Shown here: positions 1 through 9,640 of the stretch, one piece after another | How positions within the stretch are numbered: position 1 is the stretch's first letter | Layout: every line of letters starts with the position of its first letter | The notes under the pieces: model-generated | What the model was told of the DNA's origin: nothing | What the model saw: only the letters and a program-made list of their open reading frames with translations | Databases searched by the model: none | Position numbers and translations under genes: made by a program | From: Gordionus sp. m RMFG-2023 | Taxonomy: Eukaryota > Nematomorpha > Gordioida > Chordodea > Parachordodidae | Assembly (NCBI RefSeq): GCF_954871325.1 | Contig: NC_088777.1 | Span: forward strand, 7,913,366-7,977,365 | DNA length: 64,000 nt | Reading direction: 5' to 3'

Positions 1-573
1 GCTAAAAATGTATTGATTCCACGATCAATATAAAAAATAAATGAAACGATAATTCTATTGATTTGATTATAATTAAGGCTGAAAAACCTTTCAAAATTTA
101 ATCTCACTTCCCAAAAATATCAAGCGGTTGTAAAACGCCTATAAATTTTCAAGATTGTATAGTCGAGACCAAATTACAATTTGATTGTGAAATAGACTTC
201 AATTGTTCTTAAAGGAATTATTATGAAATTATTAATTACTTTGTTGATCGTTTTTTAAATAGATTTACACAAGATCATTATAATCTTATATCATATTTTA
301 ATACATTGTCCGCTTTTGACCCTGATTATTTTATATCAGATAATATGGCCCCATTAGAATCATTATTAAACTCAAATATGGAAACGCTACATCATGAAAT
401 AAAAATAAAGGATTATTAGCTGCAGAAGTTAAAGAAATACATAATTTTGAAAATATCTTAAATATTATGTAAAAAAAAATATAATCATGCATTTAAAGAA
501 TTATATAAGTGCTACTCAGCAGCCATCATTATTAGGGTGGCCCCCTAGCTAAAAATTCCTGGCCACGGTCCTG
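1..573 (+). mobile_element. hAT transposon, 3' part, decayed transposase (ZMYM1-like)
   Basis: A frame at about 220-420 reads like the middle of a ZMYM1-type hAT transposase (NYYEIINYFVDRFLNRFT, then FDPDYF). It is broken by a stop and frame changes; a second piece around 420-520 (FKELYKCYSA) continues the same family. The element seems to end near 573 in GGCCACGGTCCTG, which read on the other strand (CAGGACCGTGGCCAGGAATT) resembles a hAT terminal repeat. Immediately after it a mariner sequence resumes in mid-element, so this hAT may have landed inside the mariner. The 5' half lies outside the window. Family assignment is by recognition of sequence style, not a search. Confidence 0.6.
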
Positions 574-981
574 ATCCATTAGTTCGGTTTATCGTTTCAA
601 GCGGGAAAATTTCCCCGAATATTACCATGTGACTTTATCTGATTATATAATAAAGCAACGAGGTAGGAAGAGACAACACAGAACTATAATCGAATATAGA
701 AATGTATGGTAATAATAAAAGTTATACAATCAAAAATATCATAGAAAATTTACCGCCACATCAGGGTGAGTGAGTCAGCTATATCAAAATATATTAAATT
801 AATGGGTTGGAGCCGGAATAGGGTTGGAAAAGAACCCGATAGGAGAAACGATCTAGATGTAATTTAAATTAGAAAGGAATATAGTGACAAGATGAAAAAT
901 ATTTCTTTTAAAAATGTAATCTTCCTGAACGAGAGGATTTAATACCCCATGTTATTTGGCATTATGGGGTGGGCACTACTG
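574..981 (+). mobile_element. Tc1/mariner element, internal-deletion copy
   Basis: The sequence matches the N-terminal half of the transposase in the element at 35750-37021 (read on its minus strand), including the stretch around 775-850 and the first-Asp region near 930-980. It then jumps from GGGCACT straight to the terminal ACTG followed by TA at 982-983. Everything between, including the second and third catalytic acidic residues, is missing. The flank after TA matches the flank of the right-arm copy, so both are the same ancestral insertion and the deletion came later. The 5' terminus is absent, replaced by the hAT end at 573. Confidence 0.75.
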
Positions 982-983
982 TA

Positions 984-1559
984 TACTCTAATTATAATTA
1001 AATACTAGTTAAATAAATTTATACATATCATTGAAGAGCAATCTTTATTTATCAGAAATGTACACTGTTGACCAGATTTGATGGAAAATATTTCCATATT
1101 TTTCAATTTATTTGAAGATGAAATTATTTGACTTGAAAAAAATATAATTCTTATCAATTTTTACAGGTTAAATAATTTTATTTATCAAAAAATGGAAATG
1201 TTTTGAATTAAATCTGCACAAAGACTTTATATAGTTTATTTAAGATAATAATAAATATAGTTTTGTATCATATTTATATACAGAAATTTTGGGAGTAGAT
1301 CTAGATTTATGCAAAAGTTAGTGTTTTATTATTCATATAACATTATATAAATAATTTAATATCAATATACTTAATTATTTATTTTTAATCAAATATTATA
1401 AAATAATTTATATTTCAATCAAAAAAATTATGATAGAGAAATGTAAAGAGAATGTAATAGGTCAGTGTATATATAATTTATAAATATTATATATATTTTT
1501 TAATTTTTATCATTTATCTTCAATTATTCTATGGGCTCTTTTTCAAAATAGTCACATTA
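984..1559. other. AT-rich arm sequence, no gene seen
   Basis: Matches right-arm sequence at about 35230-35748 as reverse complement. I see no open frame, RNA gene or structured repeat beyond A/T runs. Confidence 0.5.
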
Positions 1560-1569
1560 TAAAATTTTA

Positions 1570-1675
1570 AATTATGAGTGTTAATAAGCGCCAATGTGAG
1601 CTATAATAACCACCAATGAGTATACTAATAAGTGCTAATACGTACTAATAAATGCCTATGAGTGCCAATAAGAAC
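1570..1675. repeat. Degenerate short minisatellite (left copy)
   Basis: Irregular tandem units of about 10-12 bp built on variants of 'agtgctaataagcgccaatg'. The right-arm counterpart (about 34960-35215) holds a clearly longer array of the same units on the opposite strand, so the array changed length after the arms formed. Confidence 0.6.
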
Positions 1676-1693
1676 TTGGGATGTAACCCAAAT

Positions 1694-1875
1694 TAGTGTT
1701 GTTAAACTAGCTAACTTTAGTCAACTCGAAAACAGTGTAGCCATGTATTGAATCAAAAATCTTCCAATCAATCTTCTAAGTTGAGACTCAACTTAGAAGC
1801 TTAATCATTTTTTAGGCTAAAAGCTTGACTAAGCCACAATAGAGATGGTAAAAGTTAGGTAATTTAACAACACTA
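1694..1875. mobile_element. Small hAT-like MITE (TAGTGTTGTTAAA family)
   Basis: A 182-bp element with terminal inverted repeats TAGTGTTGTTAAA and TTTAACAACACTA. The flanking 8-bp direct repeats are ACCCAAAT (1686-1693) and ACCCGAAT (1876-1883), one mismatch, as expected for hAT transposition. No coding capacity. Related copies lie at about 33992-34205, 48978-49192 and 58850-59133. It is not at the same position as the right-arm copy, so it inserted independently of the duplication. Confidence 0.75.
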
Positions 1876-1883
1876 ACCCGAAT

Positions 1884-2370
1884 CCGGGTTCAAGAATTTT
1901 TAATTCCCTTTAGTGGAAATTAACAGGAACTTAATCAAATGCGATTTCCTAACATGGATCCGAACTCGCCCCAGGTCCATATTACCCCGAATTTAATGAG
2001 TTGTCCTTAAATCGGTCTGTGTTTAATCTGTGGTTTTAAATTTCCCAATCAAACAATTTTTGCTGGCATGCTCTTAGGTCTTCTCTACTATCCACCATAT
2101 GTTCATTTAGTAGTAGGAGCTTTTCATTAAAAATATGATGATCAAATACAATTTTTTTGCACTTTTCATCAACTTTTTATTTGGTTATTATATGTATTGA
2201 GACAAAAGTATACTCTTCCGAATTTTATGAAATTTATAGTATACATATATATATTCCTCAACTTCTAAGCTACCAAATTCATTTAGTCCGGGATTTTGGC
2301 TTTTGAATATTAGCTAGAGTCATTTAAGCTCATTCACTACCATTGAGACTTCTGTGTTTGTGGATCAAAA
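1884..2370. other. Arm sequence without recognised gene
   Basis: 1884-2060 is replaced in the right arm by a longer segment (about 33850-34900). 2060-2370 matches 33560-33845 as reverse complement. No feature recognised beyond that arm-to-arm match. Confidence 0.4.
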
Positions 2371-2388
2371 ATTTCCCAGGACAACAAC

Positions 2389-2429
2389 GACCCCACAAAA
2401 TATTTCAAGTGGGTTTTTTGTCTGTCTGA
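2389..2429 (+). CDS. Candidate short exon, DPTKYFKW motif (left arm)
   Basis: After a polypyrimidine-like stretch ending CCCAG, a frame reads DNNDPTKYFKWVF. The right-arm copy, at about 33486-33526 on the minus strand, reads GNNDPTKYFKWIF, with the same AG and a following GT. The segment is less A/T-rich than its surroundings and is nearly unchanged between arms. I do not recognise the domain. Its place upstream of the two exons at 2637 and 3331 suggests one multi-exon gene, but no start codon or full model is visible. It could also be conserved non-coding sequence. Confidence 0.3.
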
Positions 2430-2636
2430 TATTTACCGATCAGGCCTAATGATCGTTTTAAGTATAAAAGGTAAGATGCCCTGATTTTTTAATTTTGTGG
2501 TCTAATGATATCCAATGATACTTAGTTCAATCTTATAAAATAAAATTTTATCGCAAAAGAGCATAACACCTATATAAATATTTTTAAAAAACCAACAATA
2601 ATTGAAAATATTATTTTACATATTTTTATCATACAG

Positions 2637-2666
2637 GTTACAAAGTGTATAGAGTTTGCGGAAATA
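2637..2666 (+). CDS. Candidate 30-bp exon, VYRVCGN (left arm)
   Basis: A tiny exon candidate bounded by ATACAG and GTGAGT, both excellent splice signals, phase 1 at both ends, reading YKVYRVCGN. The right arm has the same 30-bp segment at 33231-33260 on the minus strand, with the same acceptor and donor and only one changed residue. The sequence after the donor diverges more freely. Function is unknown; one cysteine is present. The model rests on splice sites and arm-to-arm conservation only. Confidence 0.4.
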
Positions 2667-3330
2667 GTGAGTTCCTTATTATAAAATATATTCCACTCTA
2701 TAATTTAAAAAAAAATAAAGCTAAAGTTCCGAAATTTTTTTCCCCTATTTTTATTCGTAATCATGCCAATAAGCGTATCCAAGATTTTTCTGATGGTGGA
2801 TTATTGTATAATACCACCCCCCCCCCCTATTGAATTTATAGTTATTGCAGATCTTTAATTGGGTTGTATATTTTTAAAAGGAGGATTGATAATTTTTTTT
2901 GAAAATATTGAATTTATTTTATTCATTTCTTGTTGAGGTAGAGCTATGGGGGGAAGTGGGGGGGGGGGTATCAAGATTTATTTTATTAAAATAATATTTA
3001 CAAAATAGTTAATTTTTAATTGAGGAAAATTTTTTCGCTTCCACCATCCTCCTAGGTTACGTTGATGATCATAAGATTGTTTTTGATAAATCCTTATATT
3101 AACAAACTTTTTTTTGTACATAAAGTGCATTAAAATAAAACTTATTTCATATTACTAATCGATTTTGATATGAAAGCCATAATGTTAAGCAAATTATGAG
3201 AAAAACAGTACATTTGTATTTTGATGAATTATTCTTTTCATTTATGATGAAAAGTTTTAAAACATATATTATATTTAGTTATTTGATAAGGCATGATTAT
3301 GTAAAATAATATATACTATTTATCATTTAG

Positions 3331-3440
3331 GAAAGAAGAAAATGTGTGAATGGAATGATGAATGTTGCTATAAAGGGGGCAATTGCTGGAAAAATGCACC
3401 TAAGCCAATATTAACGTTGCAAGATAATTTGCATTTATAG
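3331..3440 (+). CDS. Candidate cysteine-rich terminal exon (left arm)
   Basis: Follows the acceptor TATCATTTAG and enters in phase 1. It reads KKKMCEWNDECCYKGGNCW and stops at TAG 3438-3440. The right-arm homologue (32460-32576, minus strand) reads KKRICKWRDPNCCYKKGKCL. All four cysteines are kept while about half the other residues differ, and the right copy has one extra codon. That pattern (C-x5/6-CC-x5-C) fits selection on a small disulfide-bonded secreted or extracellular domain rather than random drift. No family is assigned, and upstream exons are uncertain. Confidence 0.5.
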
Positions 3441-3682
3441 TAATATAATATTTTAATTTAATTGACAAAGTGTTATCAAATTTCATGTATCAGAGTTAAT
3501 TTATAATTTATATTTTATTCATTGATTTAGTTTAATTAAGAATTAAAATTTAAAACCATGTTCATATAAAAAAATTAACGATTATAAAAATTTTGATTAA
3601 AAAACAACTGAATAAAAATTTTAATAAAAAAAACTAATACATAAATGTAGATTGTAGTTGTTTATCTTTTATACCCGAGATA

Positions 3683-5573
3683 CATTGGCGTACGCAGCGT
3701 GGGGGGGGGCAGGGGGACAAATCCCCCTCCAAAGCCAAAAAATGCAGATGCCGGATATATTTTTCTAAAATATTTTTGTTTAAAGTGTTGTGCAGATTTA
3801 ATTTAAAACATTTCCATATTTTTTAATTCGTTTGTAAATAAAAATTTTAATTTGTAAAAATTAATAAGAATATATAAATATATTATTTTAACAACTTTTT
3901 ACAAGTCAAATAATTTTATTTTCAAATAAAATAAATATGGAAATGTTTTGAATTAAATTTACACAGTACTATATTAATTTATATTTGTTAATATTTATTC
4001 CTATCTCATATTAAATATATATTTAATTATATTTATTATCACATCACTAAATTTATCAATTAATTTCGATTTCAAGTTTTCCGGCGTAATATTATCTTAT
4101 TATTTTCAAACTTTTAGTGGCGTAATATCTGTCTACCATTTTTAAATTTCTAGTCAAATAGTAATTATTCTGAAATTGTCCAACAGGGAGAAAGAAATTG
4201 GAACCTTTTCCTACGAGATAGAGTCTCCGCCATCAAGCAGTAACAGCTTTTATGGAGTTAGAAGAGCCGATTATTTGCTATTACTGACATATCACAATGG
4301 CCTGAAAGAAATTTTTCCTTAGAAGCAAGAAAATTATTGGATTCAATGCTTATTCCAAATTTTTTTTCTCATTAATGTACAACTATTTTATGTATTACTT
4401 TTCAAAAACATGATGACTTGATTAAGAAGATGAGAATAGCGAAGAGCATTTTATTAGAACTCAAGGAAATTAGGGCTAATGTTTATGAAGAATTTCATAT
4501 TTTATATGTTATTGTTAAGTCAAAAGCAGAGCTATACGTGTTTAATATTTGTCTCACTCGACTTGCAGCAAGGCAAGCTCATAGTTAAAACATTAATATA
4601 GGATCAGTAGAAGAGTATATTTTAGCTACAAATACATTTATAAACCAAATAAATGAATGGTTTTTAATTCATTATGCAGCACTTACCAATCTGCAAATAT
4701 TATTTCCATAAAAGCCTTCCCAACCTTTTTCAGATGGTGATAGAAAAAAAATATTTGTTGGATTTTTATCATGAAGATGTTAAAATATCTTATGATGCTT
4801 TATTAGCTGAATAACTATGTTTATAAGATTAACTATGGTTGATACAGTCCCAAAAAATGCTATGGATGCTCTGCATTATTTCAAACACATTTTAGATTAT
4901 ATTCCCAATGTATTAAAAGGGTTTATATATATTAGCAACTCTTCCCAATAGTAAACTAATGAGAGAACATTCTCTTTTTTAAGAAGAATAACAGAGTCCT
5001 GCAGAGATGACCCGGATTTTTTTAAAGATTTTTACGGCTAAGCTCAATTTTCAGGCCCGGCCCGGCCTTTTTTAAAATAAAATTTTCAGGCCCGACCTGG
5101 ATTTTTTAAAAATAAATTAATTTATTTTTGATTTTTATAGCTAATAATAACGATTTCAAATATAAAAAAAAAATTTCAACCCGGCCTAGAAGTTTTTTTT
5201 AAAAAATTTAGGCTCAGCCCGGGTTATTTTTAAGCCCGGGGCCAGGCCTGCAGGTCTCTGTAAAACATCAATTATCCTCTAAGCTTTTTGTGTAATAATT
5301 TATATTTCTAACATTTAAATTTTTTATACTTTATATATAAATTTTAAAGCTCAAAAAATTCAAATTTCTATTTTGGGTCATTTAAGTGATTCTTTACATA
5401 TAATTTTTTTATAATTCACATTATTTTAAAATTGTGTATTAGAAATAGTTATTAGTCCTGATAAATTTATGCTTGATATTTTTAAAAAACAATAATATTT
5501 CTTTAAAAAATTTATTATCCCCCCCTTCCACCCCCCCCCCCCCCCTCAGACCAAATTCCTGCGTACGCTACTG
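3683..5573 (+). mobile_element. hAT transposon inserted in left arm, decayed transposase
   Basis: An 8-bp target duplication CCGAGATA flanks the element (3675-3682 and 5574-5581), and the right arm preserves the empty site. Terminal repeats are CATTGGCGTACGCAG and, reversed, CAGTAGCGTACGCAG, followed by long G/C runs, typical of hAT ends. From about 4180 to 4990 the plus strand carries a broken ZMYM1-like transposase: ISQWPERNFS, LLELKEIRANVYEEF, then MDALHYFKHILDYIPN and the dimerisation motif NERTFSFLRRI near 4960. Several stops and frame changes make it inactive. A GC-rich repeat interrupts it right after that motif. Confidence 0.85.
4992..5260. repeat. GC-rich 'CCCGG' dispersed repeat, copy 1
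   Basis: Begins CAGAGTCCTGCAG and ends CTGCAGGTCTCTG, an imperfect terminal inverted repeat. The body alternates GCCCGGCCCGG-type blocks with A/T runs. It sits within the hAT dimerisation-coding region, so it arrived after that hAT. Sister copies: 11691-11860, 44914-45255, 47100-47291, 48702-48896, 51103-51761, and probably a remnant at 9582-9640. Confidence 0.7.
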
Positions 5574-5595
5574 CCGAGATATCAATACCTAAACT

Positions 5596-5738
5596 CTTCT
5601 CTTCTCTTCTCTTCTCTTCTCTTCTCTTCTCTTCTCTTCTCTTCTCTCTTCTCTTCTCTTCTCTTCTCTTCTCTTCTCTTCTCTTCTCTTCTCTTCTCTT
5701 CTCTTCTCTTCTCTTCTCTTCTCTTCTCTTCTCTTCTC
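5596..5738. repeat. Pentanucleotide microsatellite (CTTCT)n, left-arm only
   Basis: About 28 units of TTCTC/CTTCT with one interruption. The right arm has only a few bases between the same flanking sequences (about 31715-31725), so the array grew in the left arm after duplication. The same pentamer forms a second array at 51984-52090. Confidence 0.95.
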
Positions 5739-5739
5739 T

Positions 5740-6918
5740 ATATTAGCTGATACTATCGATGCTAAAAATATTAATGTAGCTTATTTATTGAAAAAAAAAA
5801 TCAGATATAATTTATCAATAGTATTTTGCTTGGCATATTAATTAATTTATAAAATTAATAAATTAAATTAAAGGAAAAAAAATAAATAGGAAATAAAGTT
5901 TAACAACATCTTCTATCATTTTTTTATCGGTTTAAAAATTTTTATATTTCTTTTCTAAATTCTATAAATTCATAAAATATCTATGAAACTGTAAAATCGA
6001 ATTTTAATTGTGCTTTTTGGCTAAAAAAAATTATATGATCCTATAATAGAGTTCCTCTAATAAATGCTTATATATATTATTTATTTTTAGTTATCAATCT
6101 AAAAAATGACGACTAGATCCAACAAAGTTTTAGGTAAATATATTATTTTATAACTAAACTTTTACCTATCACTTTTCTAAATTTTAGCTCTAATTCTATA
6201 CCTAAATATGTTTTTTACCCTCTATCTTATCTGTTTATCACATCATAATCATTTAATAATTCTTCAAATACAACCACTTTAATTGTAAGACAAGAATTCA
6301 TTATTGTCGAAGTATAATTTATTATTATACGGTCCTATACGTGGTCCTTTATACCTCGTAACTTGGTTCATATACATTTTTTTTAATTAGAAAAAATCGA
6401 AATAAATTAAAATATTTAATTTTCTAAAAAATATTTATTATGTGCATTAAATACATCATTTATAGCTACCATTTAATTTTTCAATATATTTTGTTAATTT
6501 TTGGTCCTCTGGGCGTTCTCCCTTAGTTCATTAACTGCTAGTCCATGATGTCATTGTTGGTCAATCTCAAGCTACTAAGTAAATTATGTTATGATGAGAT
6601 TTGGATGTTGAATAATGTTTGGGATTTATAGTATCAAGAAAATAAATAAATTCAACTGCTACAGCTTAAATTGTTTAATCTTAATTTCTAATTTATAAGC
6701 TCTTCTTTGCTCTCCAAACTAGTGAGATACTAAAAGATTAGATTATAGAATAATTGCCTTTTTTTGTCTTACCGCTTAAATGTCAAAGTTTGTATATATA
6801 CATAAGATAGACATGGAATTTGATTTATATAATGTCCGATCTTATTTTATTTGTAAAAGAATGCATAATTAGCTATCGCTGTTTTATTTACCATTATCTT
6901 AAGGCATTTTTGACTGTT
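5740..6918. other. Arm sequence without recognised gene
   Basis: Collinear with the right arm (about 28480-31720, reversed), apart from the right-only hAT at 29022-30440 and the insertion at about 30516-31155. No convincing exon, RNA gene or element is seen on the left side. Confidence 0.4.
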
Positions 6919-7302
6919 CATAGGCTTACCAAAAATATTGCGAAAAGGGAGGGGCACTATTAAGTGTTTTCTCACCACAAATTTTATTGAAGATCCTTAG
7001 GTCCACTTATTATAGGCTTTTGGCAATGTTAAAATTTTATAAAAATATTTTGGGCGCTTATCTTTCTTTTTTTTTTGTAAAAATTTGAATTATAGTCGTT
7101 ATTTTAACAAAGTCATTAACTTTTACTAATTTTTCTTTCAAATTCTTGTTTGTAATGATATATTGTATACATTTTTGTGGGAAGGGAGAGGAGTGTAGTG
7201 AAAATTTTTTATCTTAAAATTTACGGGAACAGTCAAACTTCAGAACAGGGGAATTCCCCTTGAACCCCCCCCCCCCCTTCACCTCCTGCGAAGCCTATGA
7301 CA
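6919..7302. mobile_element. CATAGGC-ended dispersed element
   Basis: Starts CATAGGCTTACC and ends in a G/C-run stretch closing AGCCTATG, suggesting short inverted ends. A related sequence lies at 18283-18545, sharing for example the 'gaattatagtcgtt' and 'taacttttactaatttt' blocks. The right-arm version (about 28322-28460) lacks the middle. No coding frame and no clear target duplication; probably a non-autonomous DNA element. Confidence 0.45.
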
Positions 7303-7551
7303 CTTTTGCTCATATTTAATTCATGAACTACTTCCTCAAAAAAATTTATTTCTTATCTGTCTTTTTTTGTTTCGCTTTCGTGATATACTTGATTTAATAT
7401 ACTTGATTGTTTCTACTGTAAATATTACCTGATCCTATTAATTCCTAACTAATAATCTCTGTGAGTAGTATAGATAGTATTAATATTTGGAGATTTATGT
7501 CCGTTTGCTATATTTTAATATGCTTCGTAAAATATCGATTGAGGCAAAAAT

Positions 7552-7644
7552 TTGGTTTGCAACTATGATTGCTACATTGACCTTGTGTATATGTATCACG
7601 GTCTTTTGGGCAACTGCAACTTCTGCAATTTTAATAATATTTGA
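7552..7644 (+). CDS. Candidate cysteine-rich exon, CNYDCYIDL (left arm)
   Basis: The plus-strand frame reads LVCNYDCYIDLVYMYHGLL, then GNCNFCNFNNI and a TGA at 7642-7644. The right-arm counterpart (28006-28089, minus strand) reads VCNSAYIDLVYIHQLLGSC, then NFCNF. The two copies differ by two separate three-base indels, both of which keep the frame open, and the C-x2-C motif is retained. This suggests past coding selection. An AG acceptor lies directly before the right copy and about 14 bases upstream of the left one. The gene it belongs to is not identified. Confidence 0.4.
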   Translation: MVCNYDCYIDLVYMYHGLLGNCNFCNFNNI

Positions 7645-8094
7645 CTAGTAATTTTTATTTATAAAATTTCATTCTCATTTCTTCTTATTTGGACAAGACT
7701 AAATACAATTATAAATTATGACTTAAGAAATATACCCTTTTTAAAATATCAGTGTCAGCTATATTTTTATAACTTGTGTTTTTTTTTGAATCAATTTATG
7801 CTTAGTGTTTATCTTTATTAAAATGAAGGAAGGATGTTATATTTGCATATAAAATACACTAATTAAGTTTTATATTCTATTTTTATTTTTATTATTTAAT
7901 AGGAATATTCGGAAAATCTAGTCAAGAATATATACACCTAAAATATTATAAATATTTATTTATTAAATATTAATAAAATCAAAATTGTCCTTTTTTAATC
8001 CTTTGAAATTTATTAAAATATAATGATTGAGTTTATAATTTGTCTGATATATATATATTTAATATGTTATTATAAATTGTTTTTATATAAATAA

Positions 8095-9425
8095 GGGTGA
8101 GAAGGGGGTAAGGAGTTGGGTGGGGTATGTGCTTACTTTGATAAGAATTAAAATTTTTTTTGATATTATGGAGAAGGTGAATGATCAATCTTTTAGAGGG
8201 GTAAGTAGTATATTTAGAGTTTTGAATAAATTTTTCAGTCTTGTTAACGCTCCTTTTTAAAAGTAGCGACTCCCGCTCCCGCTCCTACCTTCTCAAAAGG
8301 AGCGAACTCCCGCTCTCGCTACTACATATTAAAAGGAGCGCTCCCGCTCCAACTAATGGAGTGCCGCTCCATAACCGCTCCTTTGATTTTCATTTTTTTA
8401 GAAGGTACACGAAACAAAATCATATTTTTTTATCAAAACGTTTTATTTATATTATATGATATATCAAAATATTTATAATCTTTTATTAGCTTTTAAAAGT
8501 AATAAATTTTCTAAATTAGAATCTAACAAACACCCACGCTTCTCCCCTAAGACCTGTTTTGCGATACTAAACGCTCCACAGGAGCACTAGAGGGAAGCGG
8601 GGTATTGTATTTAATATAAATATTTTTTAATTCACGGAATTGTTCAAAAATAGTAATTTTGCTATCATTATTTAAAAAATATCTATCCAATATATTATTT
8701 GTTTCTTCTTCTATAATCTCTAATAAATCCATAATATCTAAAACTATTTTTTATTATATATCTATAAAATGAATATTAATATGACTTACAAGATTTTTCA
8801 AAAAATTTTCAATATAAAAAGGAAAAACTGATGTTTAATGTTTCAAATGATTAGATGACAAATCAATATAAAACTCGGCTCAACATTTAATAATGAATAA
8901 ATTTAAATAAAATAAAATTTTATTTTCATTAAATTTTAATTAACAAATATTATTAATATTTAAAAAATAATATAATTTATATATTAAATTTAGGAGCTAC
9001 TCCCGCTCCCGCTCCTCATTGCTTTTTTTGAAAAAATGTAGCGGCGCTCCGGAGCGCCGCTCCTTAACAAGACTGAAATTTTTTAAGAGAGTAGTAAAAG
9101 TGGGGAGGGGGGGGTTAATTGTCTTAGGAGAGTAAGTGGCTTGGAAAAAAGTTAGAGACACAGGATTTTAATTAAGAAATTTATAGAAGGATGAGACAGA
9201 ATAGATGAACAAAAAATTACATATAAATGTAATCAAATAAAATTCATCTCTTTTCTATTTATATGTCTGCATAATTTATTTTCGTAAATTATCGGGAATC
9301 AAAATAGATGGCTCAAACCATTTTTACTTGGTCCACAAATTTCTCAAGTTAAACTTTTCTCAAATTTTATTAAGCAATTAATTTGAAATTTTATAACAAA
9401 AATTAAAAAATATACATGTGTTAAT
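8095..9425. repeat. Left-arm-only insertion carrying a hAT derivative
   Basis: The right arm joins directly across this interval (27588-27600 region). Apart from the nested hAT derivative at 8236-9075 it holds purine-rich, GGGG-containing sequence (8097-8235) and A/T-rich sequence (9084-9425) that I do not recognise. Its own ends are not clear enough to name an element. Confidence 0.5.
8236..9075 (-). mobile_element. hAT deletion derivative with GGAGCG subterminal repeats
   Basis: Ends are CAGTCTTGTTAACG and, reversed, CAGTCTTGTTAAGG, with a perfect 8-bp target duplication AAATTTTT (8228-8235 and 9076-9083). Both ends are packed with GGAGCG/CGCTCC motifs, as expected for transposase-binding subterminal repeats. 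On the minus strand, 8547-8732 encodes the C-terminal dimerisation region of a hAT transposase (IYIKYNTPLPSSAPVERLVS), followed after a stop by GEKRG-like sequence. The catalytic part is absent, so it could move only in trans. Confidence 0.85.
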
Positions 9426-9581
9426 AAAATAATAGGGAAATAATCTATATGATAAATTATATTAATAGTTGGAGAACAAAATATTCGCATAATTACAATT
9501 TATAAAATCATAACAATGATTGAAGGGTTTTAAAACTGTGAAAATTATATTTAAATAAAAAGTTCTTATTTTTTTAAAGGC

Positions 9582-9640
9582 CTGCTCCCGGACCGATTAA
9601 AAAATATTGTAGGCCTGAGTCTGGCCCGAAATATTTTGAA
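9582..9640. repeat. Short GC-rich repeat remnant at inner edge of left arm
   Basis: GGCCTG, CCCGGACCG and GGCCTGAGTCTGGCC blocks resemble the CCCGG family. The mirror sequence at 27395-27445 is the innermost part of the right arm, so the arm boundary coincides with this remnant. Confidence 0.4.

Larger units (their letters stand above)
574..9640. repeat. Left arm of giant inverted repeat
   Basis: Long stretches are reverse complements of 27395-37021 in the same order: about 600-980 with 36850-36480, 984-1690 with 34900-35748, 2060-3660 with 31790-33845, 5575-8090 with 27590-31720, and 9425-9640 with 27395-27590. Substitutions and short indels are scattered throughout, so the copies are old. 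Left-only insertions are the hAT at 3683-5573, the tandem pentamer at about 5596-5738, and 8095-9425 with a nested hAT derivative. The outer limit is unknown because the arm runs into a mariner and hAT at the window edge. The inner limit falls in a GC-rich repeat copy. Confidence 0.85.

Noticed and set aside
8241-8459. 72-codon plus-strand open frame
   Set aside because: Overlaps the GGAGCG subterminal repeats of a hAT derivative; no protein motif.
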